A program made the position numbers and the translations under genes. The notes beneath the pieces were generated by a model, which saw nothing but the letters and a program-made list of their open reading frames with translations, made no database searches and was not told where the DNA came from. A stretch of DNA of 64,000 nt from Candidatus Gastranaerophilales bacterium. Its GTDB lineage: Bacteria; Cyanobacteriota; Vampirovibrionia; Gastranaerophilales; Gastranaerophilaceae. Location: assembly GCA_944323925.1 (NCBI GenBank), contig CALUUI010000003.1, positions 1 to 64,000 of the forward strand, in the 5' to 3' direction. This document shows, in pieces, positions 53,078 to 60,458 of the stretch (position 1 is its first letter; every line of letters starts with the position of its first letter).

Positions 53078-53167
53078 GGAATTTTGTTTAATAATTCCTC
53101 ATGTGTAGAAGGTTAGTGTGTAGGTTGTATGAAAGGTTTGGAGTTTATTTCTTTATTGGTTACTTAT
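53047..53167 (-). ncRNA. Putative small RNA, G-poor with repeated SD-complementary words
   Basis: On the minus strand a promoter (TATACT at 53174-53179) and a strong terminator (hairpin 53053-53077, nine U) define a transcript of about 120 nt with no reading frame longer than four codons. The body is nearly free of G and contains CCAAACCUUUC twice (at about 53134-53144 and 53069-53079), plus AACCUAC and AACCUUCU. All are complementary to ribosome-binding sites such as GAAAGG or AGAAGG. No homology to a known sRNA family is evident. Confidence 0.55.
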
Positions 53168-53173
53168 ATATAA

Positions 53174-53220
53174 AGTATATATCGCGATAAGAATTTCAAC
53201 TTTTAGAAAATTTGTTACAA
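53174..53220 (-). promoter_or_regulatory. Promoter with distal TTGTAA element, upstream of the small RNA
   Basis: On the minus strand TTGTAA (53215-53220, within GTTAACTTTTGTAACAAA) is followed after 35 nt by TATACT (53174-53179, within TATACTTTATATATA). TTGAAA lies 14 nt before the -10, exactly as at 22759-22805. No protein gene lies downstream on this strand. Confidence 0.55.
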
Positions 53221-53303
53221 AAGTTAACATAATTGGTTTATAATATAGTTATAGCAGGATTTTAGAATTTAGATATAAGAAATAAAATATAAAAAAATCC
53301 TCC

Positions 53304-53331
53304 TTTACTTTTGAGTGAAAAATATTAAAAT
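53304..53331 (+). promoter_or_regulatory. Putative leaderless promoter of the 201-aa gene
   Basis: TTTACT (53304-53309), 16 bp and TAAAAT (53326-53331). The -10 lies at -12 to -7 from the ATG at 53338. Confidence 0.4.
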
Positions 53332-53337
53332 GAATTT

Positions 53338-53943
53338 ATGAAGAAATTAATAAAGTCGATAGTATTAATATTAATAATGGTACCAGCAAGTTATGGTGTA
53401 TCAAATATTAATGCATCTGATTATGAAGATTTCAACAGTATGTGGGATAGGCAAGAGGTAATCCCAAATCAGCAATATGAAGAAACTATAAATGCATTAG
53501 AAGAAAAGAAAAATGAAAAGGCCGAAAAGGAGAAGAAAAAGAAGTTAAAGAAGTTCAAGGGGAGCAGTTTACACAAAGAATTAGATGCAACATTAGAGGA
53601 TTTACCTGATCAGACTTTAAAAGATCCTGAATTAGAGGAACAAATAATACAGTTTCCAGTGGATTTTGTGATAGATAATAAGATAGTTGAAAAGGGATAT
53701 TATAGAGTAATATCTGAAAAGAAGAAAGATGGCGCATATTTGAATTTTTATCAAGCGCACGATTTAAAAGCAAAAATAAAGGTAAGAGAGACGGACGACG
53801 ATTTTGGGGAAAAAGATATAATGTTTGTTAGACTTTTACCGTATAAAGATGGTATAATGAAACTTATATATGGTTCAATAGAGATGAATTGTTATAGCTA
53901 TATGAGATATATTGAACCCAAGGGGGAGTTTACTCCTCAATAG
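53338..53943 (+). CDS. Exported protein with highly charged central segment
   Basis: The 201-aa protein has a signal peptide (KKLIKSIVLILIMVPASYGV). A Lys/Glu-rich stretch covers residues 52-80 (for example KKNEKAEKEKKKKLKKFKG). The C-terminal beta-rich domain includes GYYRVISEKKKDGAYLNFYQ and MFVRLLPYKDGIMKLIYGS. I do not recognise it. There is no ribosome-binding site. TAAAAT lies at exactly -12 to -7 from the ATG, with TTTACT 16 bp upstream, which predicts a leaderless message. An alternative upstream TATAAT (53239-53244) would give a leader of about 90 nt containing an 8-bp inverted repeat (AGGATTTT/AAAATCCT). Confidence 0.65.
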   Translation: MKKLIKSIVLILIMVPASYGVSNINASDYEDFNSMWDRQEVIPNQQYEETINALEEKKNEKAEKEKKKKLKKFKGSSLHKELDATLEDLPDQTLKDPELEEQIIQFPVDFVIDNKIVEKGYYRVISEKKKDGAYLNFYQAHDLKAKIKVRETDDDFGEKDIMFVRLLPYKDGIMKLIYGSIEMNCYSYMRYIEPKGEFTPQ

Positions 53944-54049
53944 TAGGACTAAGAAATGAACTTTTGAAAAAGATAATCGTTATTGAAGCATAATTATAAA
54001 ACTTGAAAGGTAAAGATAATGAAAAGTAATAATTATGCGGTTAACAGAA

Positions 54050-54077
54050 TTGACATATTTTTAAGAGATATTAAAAT
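54050..54077 (+). promoter_or_regulatory. Promoter of the VirB10/TrbI-like gene
   Basis: TTGACA (54050-54055), 16 bp and TAAAAT (54072-54077) precede the start at 54107, with GGAGGG between. Confidence 0.55.
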
Positions 54078-54106
54078 AATAATAGTGATGTAAGGAGGGT
54101 AGTATA

Positions 54107-54868
54107 ATGAAAAAAGAGATTTTATATACCTTAGCGGGCGTAATGATGCTAACAGCAGGAAGTGTATATGCAGGTTCAAATTACCAATATCAACCGGCAC
54201 AAACACAACCGGTATATCAACAACAATATTATCAACAACCATTAGTGCCTGTGTCATCATATAATAATACAGCGCAGTTAAAAGGTCACGTTGTAACAGT
54301 TCCAGCTGGAACCAAAATGGGTATAGTTGTTACAACACCAATTAGTTCAGAATATACAACGTTAGGACAAACGGTATCTGCAGCATTAGGTTCTGACTTT
54401 TATTATAACAACAAGTTAATAGCGCCGGCGGGAAGTACTGTTTCAGGTATAGTAATAGAAACAAGTAAGGCTAAAAGAGGCAGTATGAATGGTAAATTGG
54501 CAATAAGATTTACTCAGATATTGACCCCTTATGGTGTTGCAATTCCAATTTCAGGTATAATCGCAACAAGCGATAATACAGGTGTATTGGTTGGTGGAAC
54601 AAAGTTAGACGTAACGAAAGATTATGCAAAAGACTTAACAGTTGGAGCCGGAGCAGGTGCGTTATCAGGCGTTGTGTTTGGAGCTTTAGCAGGCGGCAGT
54701 GTAGGAAAAGGGGCAGCACTTGGTACAGCAGTTGGTGCAGGTGCAGGACTTGCTAAATCAATTTGGGATAAGGGCGATAATGTAGAAATCCCTGCTAATT
54801 CAACAATCGATATCGTTCTTACACAACCGATTACGGTTAATCCATCAAGCTATGATTATGGTGACTAA
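54107..54868 (+). CDS. Exported protein with TrbI/VirB10-like core and glycine zipper
   Basis: The 253-aa protein has a signal peptide (KEILYTLAGVMMLTAGSVYAG) and a Q/Y/P-rich stretch (residues 23-60). A beta-domain follows with HVVTVPAGTKMGIVVTTPIS, KLIAPAGSTVSGIVIET and KRGSMNGKLAIRFTQIL. That order resembles the C-terminal core of TrbI/VirB10-type and related envelope proteins. Residues about 175-225 are a Gly/Ala-rich zipper (GAGAGALSGVVFGALAGGS). No conjugation genes are nearby, so a general envelope role is likelier. It lies 74 bp before tonB. GGAGGG precedes the ATG. Confidence 0.65.
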   Translation: MKKEILYTLAGVMMLTAGSVYAGSNYQYQPAQTQPVYQQQYYQQPLVPVSSYNNTAQLKGHVVTVPAGTKMGIVVTTPISSEYTTLGQTVSAALGSDFYYNNKLIAPAGSTVSGIVIETSKAKRGSMNGKLAIRFTQILTPYGVAIPISGIIATSDNTGVLVGGTKLDVTKDYAKDLTVGAGAGALSGVVFGALAGGSVGKGAALGTAVGAGAGLAKSIWDKGDNVEIPANSTIDIVLTQPITVNPSSYDYGD

Positions 54869-54942
54869 TTTTCATATTACCTTTGCGGATAATACAAATC
54901 CGCAAAGTTTAATATAGAATAAAGTTACAAAAAGAGAAAATA

Positions 54943-56124
54943 ATGACTATATTGGGAAATAAAAATACATATTTAGAGGAGGATTCGCGAGAGGAACAAT
55001 TTACACTGCCTGCGGTAACACGCAAGGAGCGTAATGAGGGTGTTTCTTTTGAAAAGTCGTTGATAATATCATTGATACTACATCCAGCGACCTTTGGCGG
55101 AATATTGTTAATAACATTAATCTTGGCATTGATGGGAATACATTTAACAATGTTCCAAAAACCTGAATTTAAAAAGGATATAGAATTTGTATTAGTTCAA
55201 AATGAAGGAACCCCAAGGAATCCTAATACCCGAAACAGAGCGGATATGAATTCACGAAGCGGCGGCGTAAATGATCCAAAGCGTCCGGTGTCTTTGCCAT
55301 CAGCAGCAGGGCCATCACAGAAACCATCACCGGCTCCTGCGGCACAAAAGCCAAAGGCAAAGCCATCGACCCCTGCTCCACAAAAAGTTTCAAAACCTGT
55401 ACAGCAGCAAAAGCCTGTACAAAAGCAAGTGCAGAAGCCGGTACAGCAACCTGTTCCAAAACCTTCACAGGCAAAACCGGCACCGCCAACTCCGGCACCT
55501 TCTCCAAAGCCGATGGCGGCTCCAAAACCTGTTGCTAAACCATCAAGTGCGTTTACGGTTCCGGTACCACCAAAGGCTCCGATTGGTAAGACTCTTGCAA
55601 CCGGTCCTGTTTCCGGCAGTGGTTCATCTAGTGGTGCTAAAACTTCAGGAGGTCCTGTTACAACTGCTGGTTTAGGAAGTACTTTTGCACCTGCACCGTC
55701 TTTGTCACCTTCTACTGGTCGTTCATCCGGCGGAGGCGGGCAACTCGGAAGAAGTTCTGGCGGCGGCGGGTATAATGCAGGAAACCCCGGTGGTGGAGGT
55801 GGTGCTCCAGGTATTGATGCTCTTAGAGAACCCGATTTTGGGCCATATATGAGAGAATTGCAACGTAAAATTAAACTTAATTGGGATCCGCCAAAGGGTA
55901 ATGAAAGCAAAAGAGTTGTACTTTTATTTAAAATTGCAAAAGACGGTAGATTATTGTCTTGTAGAGTTTACAAGTCGTCAGGGTTACAAAGCGCTGATGC
56001 TGCAGCCCTCAAAGCTGTTGAGTTGACCGCTCCGTTTAAACCTTTACCGGCTGATTACAGAGGACAAAGTATTGATATTCAATTTACGTTTGATTACAAC
56101 GTATTTGGTGCGTCAAGATATTAA
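54943..56124 (+). CDS. tonB: TonB-family energy transducer
   Basis: TonB transmits proton-motive force to outer-membrane receptors. The 393-aa protein has a cytoplasmic N-terminus of about 60 residues, one membrane segment (residues 55-72, FGGILLITLILALMGIHL), and a long Pro/Lys/Gln periplasmic linker (residues 115-220). A Gly/Ser-rich stretch follows, and then a C-terminal TonB domain (YMRELQRKIKLNWDPP, VLLFKIAKDGRLLSCRV, SSGLQSADAAALKAV). The extended N-terminus and glycine-rich second linker are longer than in Escherichia-type TonB. It heads an exbB-exbD-exbD cluster. No receptor gene is in the window. Confidence 0.85.
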   Translation: MTILGNKNTYLEEDSREEQFTLPAVTRKERNEGVSFEKSLIISLILHPATFGGILLITLILALMGIHLTMFQKPEFKKDIEFVLVQNEGTPRNPNTRNRADMNSRSGGVNDPKRPVSLPSAAGPSQKPSPAPAAQKPKAKPSTPAPQKVSKPVQQQKPVQKQVQKPVQQPVPKPSQAKPAPPTPAPSPKPMAAPKPVAKPSSAFTVPVPPKAPIGKTLATGPVSGSGSSSGAKTSGGPVTTAGLGSTFAPAPSLSPSTGRSSGGGGQLGRSSGGGGYNAGNPGGGGGAPGIDALREPDFGPYMRELQRKIKLNWDPPKGNESKRVVLLFKIAKDGRLLSCRVYKSSGLQSADAAALKAVELTAPFKPLPADYRGQSIDIQFTFDYNVFGASRY

Positions 56125-56144
56125 TAGAAATGAGGATATAAATT

Positions 56145-56795
56145 ATGGAATTACTTTTAGATGCGATTAAAATGGATTGGCCGGTACTATTACCGATTTT
56201 AGTTTGTTCAATTCTTGCTATTGGTGTTATTATCAATCGTTGGACTTATTACAATGCTAATAAACGTGAAGTTGGACCGTTTATTCAGAAATTATCAAAA
56301 GAATTAGCTAATGATAATTTGATTAATGCTAACAACATTGCTATTCAATGTGGCGGAATATATGGTGAGCTTACAGAAGAAGCTGTTAGAATTTATACAG
56401 ATCAAAGAAAAGGTTTTTCTCGTTCATTTGATATTTCATCAAGTTTAGCTGTAAAGAAATTGGAAGATAAACTTCCTATTTTAGGTACTATAGGTGGTGT
56501 TGCTCCGTTCTTAGGTTTGTTTGGTACAGTTGTTAGAATTCTTTATACCTTCCAAGATTTGGCGGTTCAGGGTAATCAGTCTGCTGCTGTTGCAACAGGT
56601 ATTGGTTCTGCTCTTATTGCTACAGCTTTTGGTTTGGGAGTTGCTATTCTTGCTGTTATTTTCTATAACGCTTTCCAAAATACAGTTAAAGATTTCGAGT
56701 CTAATTTCCAATTAATTAAATTGTTATTCTTGAGTTTTGCTGATTCAGAGGAAGAACAATTCCATTCAGCTTCAAATTCTGGGTTAAAAGTATAA
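56145..56795 (+). CDS. exbB: ExbB/TolQ/MotA-type proton channel
   Basis: The 216-aa protein has three membrane segments: one near residues 12-28 (LLPILVCSILAIGVIIN) and two in the C-terminal half (VAPFLGLFGTVVRIL and ATGIGSALIATAFGLGVAILAVIFYN, quoted in part). The GLFGTV and IGSALIATAFGL signatures are diagnostic for the family. With the two ExbD proteins it forms the proton-driven motor for TonB. It starts 20 bp after tonB. Confidence 0.92.
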   Translation: MELLLDAIKMDWPVLLPILVCSILAIGVIINRWTYYNANKREVGPFIQKLSKELANDNLINANNIAIQCGGIYGELTEEAVRIYTDQRKGFSRSFDISSSLAVKKLEDKLPILGTIGGVAPFLGLFGTVVRILYTFQDLAVQGNQSAAVATGIGSALIATAFGLGVAILAVIFYNAFQNTVKDFESNFQLIKLLFLSFADSEEEQFHSASNSGLKV

Positions 56796-56807
56796 AGGTA
56801 TTGAAAT

Positions 56808-57269
56808 ATGGCAATGAGTTCCGGTAAAAAAAATACAATGTTTACAGAAATAAATATCACGCCATTGACGGATATATTTCTTGTACTACTGATTATAATG
56901 ATGGTTGTTGCTCCAACTTTCCAATCAATGGATAATGCGATAACAATGCCGGAAATTAACAGCGGTGTTTCAATTGAACAGCAAAATGCAACTGTATCCG
57001 TAACAAGAGACGGCAGTATCTATCTAAATGGTGAACGAGTTCAAAATGAGAATTTAACTGACGCACTTGCAAACCTAAAACCATCTCTTGAAAAGCCCGA
57101 AGTTGTTGTTAAAGCTGATGAAAAAACTAAAAGTGCTGTTATTCTTGAAATTATGAGTGCAGCTCAGTCTGCTCAATACCAAAAGCTCATTGTCGCCGGA
57201 GAACCGCTTAACAAGAAGGACCAGAAAAAACTCCAAGATAATGAATTAAAAAATAATACTCAATCATAG
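56808..57269 (+). CDS. exbD: ExbD/TolR protein, first copy
   Basis: The 153-aa protein has the short cytoplasmic N-terminus and the single membrane segment containing the critical Asp in NITPLTDIFLVLLIIMMVVAP (quoted in part, residues about 18-38). A periplasmic domain follows (VSVTRDGSIYLNGERV, VVVKADEKT). A charged tail rich in K, Q and N extends beyond the usual end. It lies 12 bp after exbB. Confidence 0.92.
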   Translation: MAMSSGKKNTMFTEINITPLTDIFLVLLIIMMVVAPTFQSMDNAITMPEINSGVSIEQQNATVSVTRDGSIYLNGERVQNENLTDALANLKPSLEKPEVVVKADEKTKSAVILEIMSAAQSAQYQKLIVAGEPLNKKDQKKLQDNELKNNTQS

Positions 57270-57295
57270 TTTTATCGTAATCTAAAGGAAAATAT

Positions 57296-57679
57296 ATGCG
57301 TGACAGTTTTAATGAAATTAATATAACACCATTGACAGATATATTTTTAGTATTGTTAATCATAATGATGGTAATAGCGCCATTGTTAGATCAGCAAGGT
57401 TTAAATTTAAAAGTGCCTGAAGTTGTTACGCAAGAACAGCATGATAATATGAATACAAAAGTAATGCAGTTCACTGTTACAAGTGATAATAAGTACTACA
57501 ATGGTGATACAGAAGTTCCTGTGTCAGATTTAGAAAAGTTAATTGCATCATCTGTTAAAGAATATAAGGATGGGTTGTTAATCCAAGTTGAGCAAGATGC
57601 AGAGCACGGAGCCGTAGTAAAACTAATGGATTGTGCCAGAAATGCAGGTATGACAAGTATTTCTGTTGTAGGATTATAA
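57296..57679 (+). CDS. exbD: ExbD/TolR protein, second copy
   Basis: The 127-aa protein has almost the same membrane signature as its neighbour (NITPLTDIFLVLLIIMMV) with the conserved Asp. Its periplasmic domain is different and shorter (QFTVTSDNKYYNGDTEVPV, GLLIQVEQDAEHG). The two copies may form a hetero-dimer in the motor, as proposed for other tandem ExbD pairs. AAAGGA precedes the ATG. The gene ends 3 bp from the convergent comM stop. Confidence 0.92.
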   Translation: MRDSFNEINITPLTDIFLVLLIIMMVIAPLLDQQGLNLKVPEVVTQEQHDNMNTKVMQFTVTSDNKYYNGDTEVPVSDLEKLIASSVKEYKDGLLIQVEQDAEHGAVVKLMDCARNAGMTSISVVGL

Positions 57680-57682
57680 TTC

Positions 57683-59224
57683 TTATTCTTCCATTCTGAA
57701 TTGTAGTGCTTGGCTAATATGCGCGGAGGTTATGTTTTCTTCTCCGCTTAGATCTGCTATTGTTCGTGCTATTTTTAAAATTCTATTGTATTTTCTACCG
57801 GATAATCCGTATTTTATAGCTGCAAGTGATAAGATTTTCTTTGAACTATCATCAAGTTTACAATATTTTTGAATTTGTTTTGAACTCAATTCAGAGTTAG
57901 TGAAAATTCCTTCGTTTTTATATCGTTCAGCTTGAATTTCTCTTGCTTTTATTACTCGCTTTCTTATATCTGCAGAGGTTTCTGTACTCTCATCTATGTT
58001 GATTAATTCTTCAGTAGAAAGTTTTGGAACATTTATTACTAAATCAATTCTATCAAGCATAGGACCGGATAATCTTGAACGATATCTTTGAATTTGGACA
58101 TCTGTACAAGTACAATGCTTTGTACTATCTCCTAAATATCCGCAAGGACAAGGATTCATTGCTGCAATAAGCATAAATTTTGCAGGATATTTGATTGAAA
58201 TCTTAGCTCTTGAAATAGAAACCTCTCCATCCTCAAGCGGTTGCCTTAAAACCTCAAGTACGTTTCTTGGAAACTCAACAATTTCATCAAGAAATAATAC
58301 TCCTCTATGAGCCAAAGTTATTTCTCCGGGCTTAGGATTTGTGCCCCCGCCAATAATTCCAAAAGCAGATGCTGTATGATGCACAGCTCTGTAAGGCCTT
58401 GTAGTTATTAACGGCTTATTCTCAGATAAAAGCCCGCAAATACTATATATTTTTGTAAGCTCAAGAGCTTCTTCCAAGTTAAGCGGAGGAAGTATTGATG
58501 CTAAGCATTTTGCCATCATCGTTTTTCCGGACCCTGGCGGCCCGCTCATTAAAAGATTATGCCCGCCTGCTGCTGCAATTTCCATCGCGCGCTTTGCTTT
58601 TTGCTGCCCTTTAACATCCTTAAAGTCAACCGGATAATCTTCATTACTTTCATCTGATAAATATTGCTTTATATCGATTTTAGTCGGAGTGATAGGCTCA
58701 TCTATAAAATGATGAACAACTTCCGCTAAGTTCTTTGCTCCGTAAACAGTAATGCCCTCAACCATTCCTGCTTCATTTGCGTTCGATTTTGGTACAAATA
58801 CTGATTTTACACCTGCATTCTTAAGACTCAAAACAAGTGATAGTGCTCCGTTTACTCCTCTTAAAGTCCCGTCTAGCGATAATTCTCCGATAAATCCTAT
58901 TTGCTCGGGTTCTTTCATTATTGGTGAGTTGCTATCAGGGAAAACACCTTCTTCTTTTAATATTCCAATTGCTATCGGTAAGTCAAAGTTTGTACCTTCC
59001 TTTTTTATATCGGCAGGTGCTAAATTTACAACAACCTTGCCTTGCGGAAAAGAAAATCCCGAATTTTTAATCGCTGAACGCACTCTCTCCCTTGCTTCTG
59101 ATACCGCAGAATCGGGTAGTCCAACAATAGTCATTGAAGGTAGTGAATTTAATGTATCAACTTCCACTTCTACTTTGTAAGCATCTATTCCGATAGTTGT
59201 TGCTGTAATCGACTTATTAACCAT
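57683..59224 (-). CDS. comM: YifB/ComM-family Mg-chelatase-like AAA+ ATPase
   Basis: ComM is a hexameric branch-migration helicase that aids integration of transforming DNA. The 513-aa protein has the N-terminal Lon-S5-like domain (residues 1-160, LPSMTIVGLPDSAVSEARERV quoted in part), Walker A MSGPPGSGKTMMAK near residue 228 and Walker B LFLDEIVEF near residue 310. A CPCGYLGD zinc-like loop follows, and then the C-terminal helical domain (GLSGRKYNRILKIARTIADL). There is no ribosome-binding site, and TATATT lies at -12 to -7, so the mRNA is probably leaderless. Its start is only 20 bp from the divergent glycosyltransferase start. Confidence 0.93.
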   Translation of the reverse strand: MVNKSITATTIGIDAYKVEVEVDTLNSLPSMTIVGLPDSAVSEARERVRSAIKNSGFSFPQGKVVVNLAPADIKKEGTNFDLPIAIGILKEEGVFPDSNSPIMKEPEQIGFIGELSLDGTLRGVNGALSLVLSLKNAGVKSVFVPKSNANEAGMVEGITVYGAKNLAEVVHHFIDEPITPTKIDIKQYLSDESNEDYPVDFKDVKGQQKAKRAMEIAAAGGHNLLMSGPPGSGKTMMAKCLASILPPLNLEEALELTKIYSICGLLSENKPLITTRPYRAVHHTASAFGIIGGGTNPKPGEITLAHRGVLFLDEIVEFPRNVLEVLRQPLEDGEVSISRAKISIKYPAKFMLIAAMNPCPCGYLGDSTKHCTCTDVQIQRYRSRLSGPMLDRIDLVINVPKLSTEELINIDESTETSADIRKRVIKAREIQAERYKNEGIFTNSELSSKQIQKYCKLDDSSKKILSLAAIKYGLSGRKYNRILKIARTIADLSGEENITSAHISQALQFRMEE

Positions 59225-59244
59225 TTTTATAATATAATATAAAC
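59225..59244. promoter_or_regulatory. 20-bp divergent promoter core for two leaderless genes
   Basis: The whole gap between the comM and glycosyltransferase starts is AT-rich and holds TATAAT (59233-59238, plus) at -12 to -7 of ATG 59245 and TATATT (59231-59236, minus) at -12 to -7 of ATG 59224. The -10 elements overlap, so the two promoters should compete. Confidence 0.55.
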
Positions 59245-60225
59245 ATGAATAAAAATATATTATTTATTAATTTAGGCGGCATTGGTGACGAAATTCTGTT
59301 TCTGCCTGCTATTATTTCTTTGAAAAAAGAATTCCCCACAGCTAAAATAACTTTGGCTCTGGAAAAACGTAGTTCGGCAATCCTTGAACTTACAAGTTTA
59401 ATCGATAAAACTATTTTTGTTAATAAAACGAAGTCTGGTATGATTAATCTCTTATTTAAAATGTGGTTTGGAAAATATGATTGCGTTATTTCTTCAGGCT
59501 CAAATAAATTGATAAGTATTATGCTGTTTTTAAGTGGTATAAAAACCAGAATAGGTTATAATACAGGTAAATTAAGTGAAAAACTTCTAACGACGGCGGT
59601 TCAGCTTAATAAGTCGACTTACGCTGTAAAAATGTATCATCGGTTAGTTTCTCCTCTTACCTCAAATGTTACTAACCACCCACTATTCGATAAAGTTGAA
59701 TTGAAGTCTAAACAAAACGGCACAATCCTAATTCATCCAGGCGTGAGCCAAAAAAGTATCTCTCAAGGTGTTGTAAAAACAATTTCACCATTAGAGTGGG
59801 CTGAGTTGATTAATTACTTGGCAAAATCAGGTAAAAAAATTCTTCTAACCGGCGGTAATGATGATAAAGATACCATTAAAGTTATTATGGATAATTTGTC
59901 CGCAGATTCTAAAGTTGAATTTATTGATACTCATTCTTCACTAAAAAACTTGGCTGAGTTAATTTCTTCCGCTGAAACATTTGTTTGCTCAGATTCTGCT
60001 CCCCTACATATAGCGGTTGGTGTTGGAACGAAAACATTTGTATTCTTTGGTTCAACAGATTATAAAAAATTGATACCCGAAAGCTCAAATATAACTCCAA
60101 TTATTAACAACTATAACTGTCCTATTCGCCCTTGCCTTTGGGAACATAGAGCAACAAGCTGCAAAGAATTAGGTTGCTTAAAATTTGATTTAAATTCCGT
60201 TGCAAATCAAATTTTGTTAAATTAA
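59245..60225 (+). CDS. GT9-family (heptosyltransferase-like) glycosyltransferase
   Basis: The 326-aa protein matches GT9 enzymes that transfer heptose onto lipopolysaccharide cores. The N-terminus FINLGGIGDEILFLPAI is the acceptor-side glycine-rich start. The nucleotide-sugar half contains ILIHPGVSQKS near residue 160, ILLTGGNDDKD near residue 205 and SDSAPLHIAVGVGTKTFVFFG (quoted in part) near residue 250. The C-terminal region has four cysteines around CPIRPCLW, typical of the family. No other LPS gene is adjacent. No ribosome-binding site is present. Confidence 0.85.
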   Translation: MNKNILFINLGGIGDEILFLPAIISLKKEFPTAKITLALEKRSSAILELTSLIDKTIFVNKTKSGMINLLFKMWFGKYDCVISSGSNKLISIMLFLSGIKTRIGYNTGKLSEKLLTTAVQLNKSTYAVKMYHRLVSPLTSNVTNHPLFDKVELKSKQNGTILIHPGVSQKSISQGVVKTISPLEWAELINYLAKSGKKILLTGGNDDKDTIKVIMDNLSADSKVEFIDTHSSLKNLAELISSAETFVCSDSAPLHIAVGVGTKTFVFFGSTDYKKLIPESSNITPIINNYNCPIRPCLWEHRATSCKELGCLKFDLNSVANQILLN

Positions 60226-60279
60226 CTCTTTTTACAAAAAAAATAATAATGATAAAGAATTAATACTTTAGAATTAATT

Positions 60280-60307
60280 TTGTAACAATTCTTAATAATT
60301 ATACAAT
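60280..60307 (+). promoter_or_regulatory. Promoter of the glucan phosphorylase-like gene
   Basis: TTGTAA (60280-60285), 16 bp and TACAAT (60302-60307). The region closely resembles the grpE promoter (both contain TTGTAACAAT and ATAATT). The leader is about 145 nt and contains a 6-bp hairpin (AGCGGA/TCCGCT) at about 60398-60415. Confidence 0.6.
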
Positions 60308-60458
60308 CTCATATTCTCGCTAGTTTGAGGATAGTTTAAAAAAAAATATCAGTAAAAATCAGGTTAAAGGCTTGATTTAATAGTTTTTTATTGATATATT
60401 CATGTAGCGGATATTTTTCCGCTTAGTTTAGTAGTAGAGAAAGTAAAGGTATAGAATT

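Noticed and set aside
53239-53244. TATAAT as the main promoter of the 201-aa gene
   Set aside because: The only -35 candidate (TTACAA, 18 bp) is part of the divergent small-RNA element. The TAAAAT at -12 to -7 of the ATG fits the leaderless pattern better, so this is kept only as an alternative.
54019-54093. 24-codon frame (MKSNNYAVNRIDIFLRDIK...) with AAAGG upstream, before the VirB10-like gene
   Set aside because: It coincides with a good promoter (TTGACA-16-TAAAAT), so the bases are better explained as regulatory. The frame is too short to support alone.
55197-55910. 237-codon minus-strand frame rich in P, G and A opposite tonB
   Set aside because: It mirrors the Pro/Gly-rich TonB linker in another frame. 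It has no ribosome-binding site and its composition is a shadow effect.
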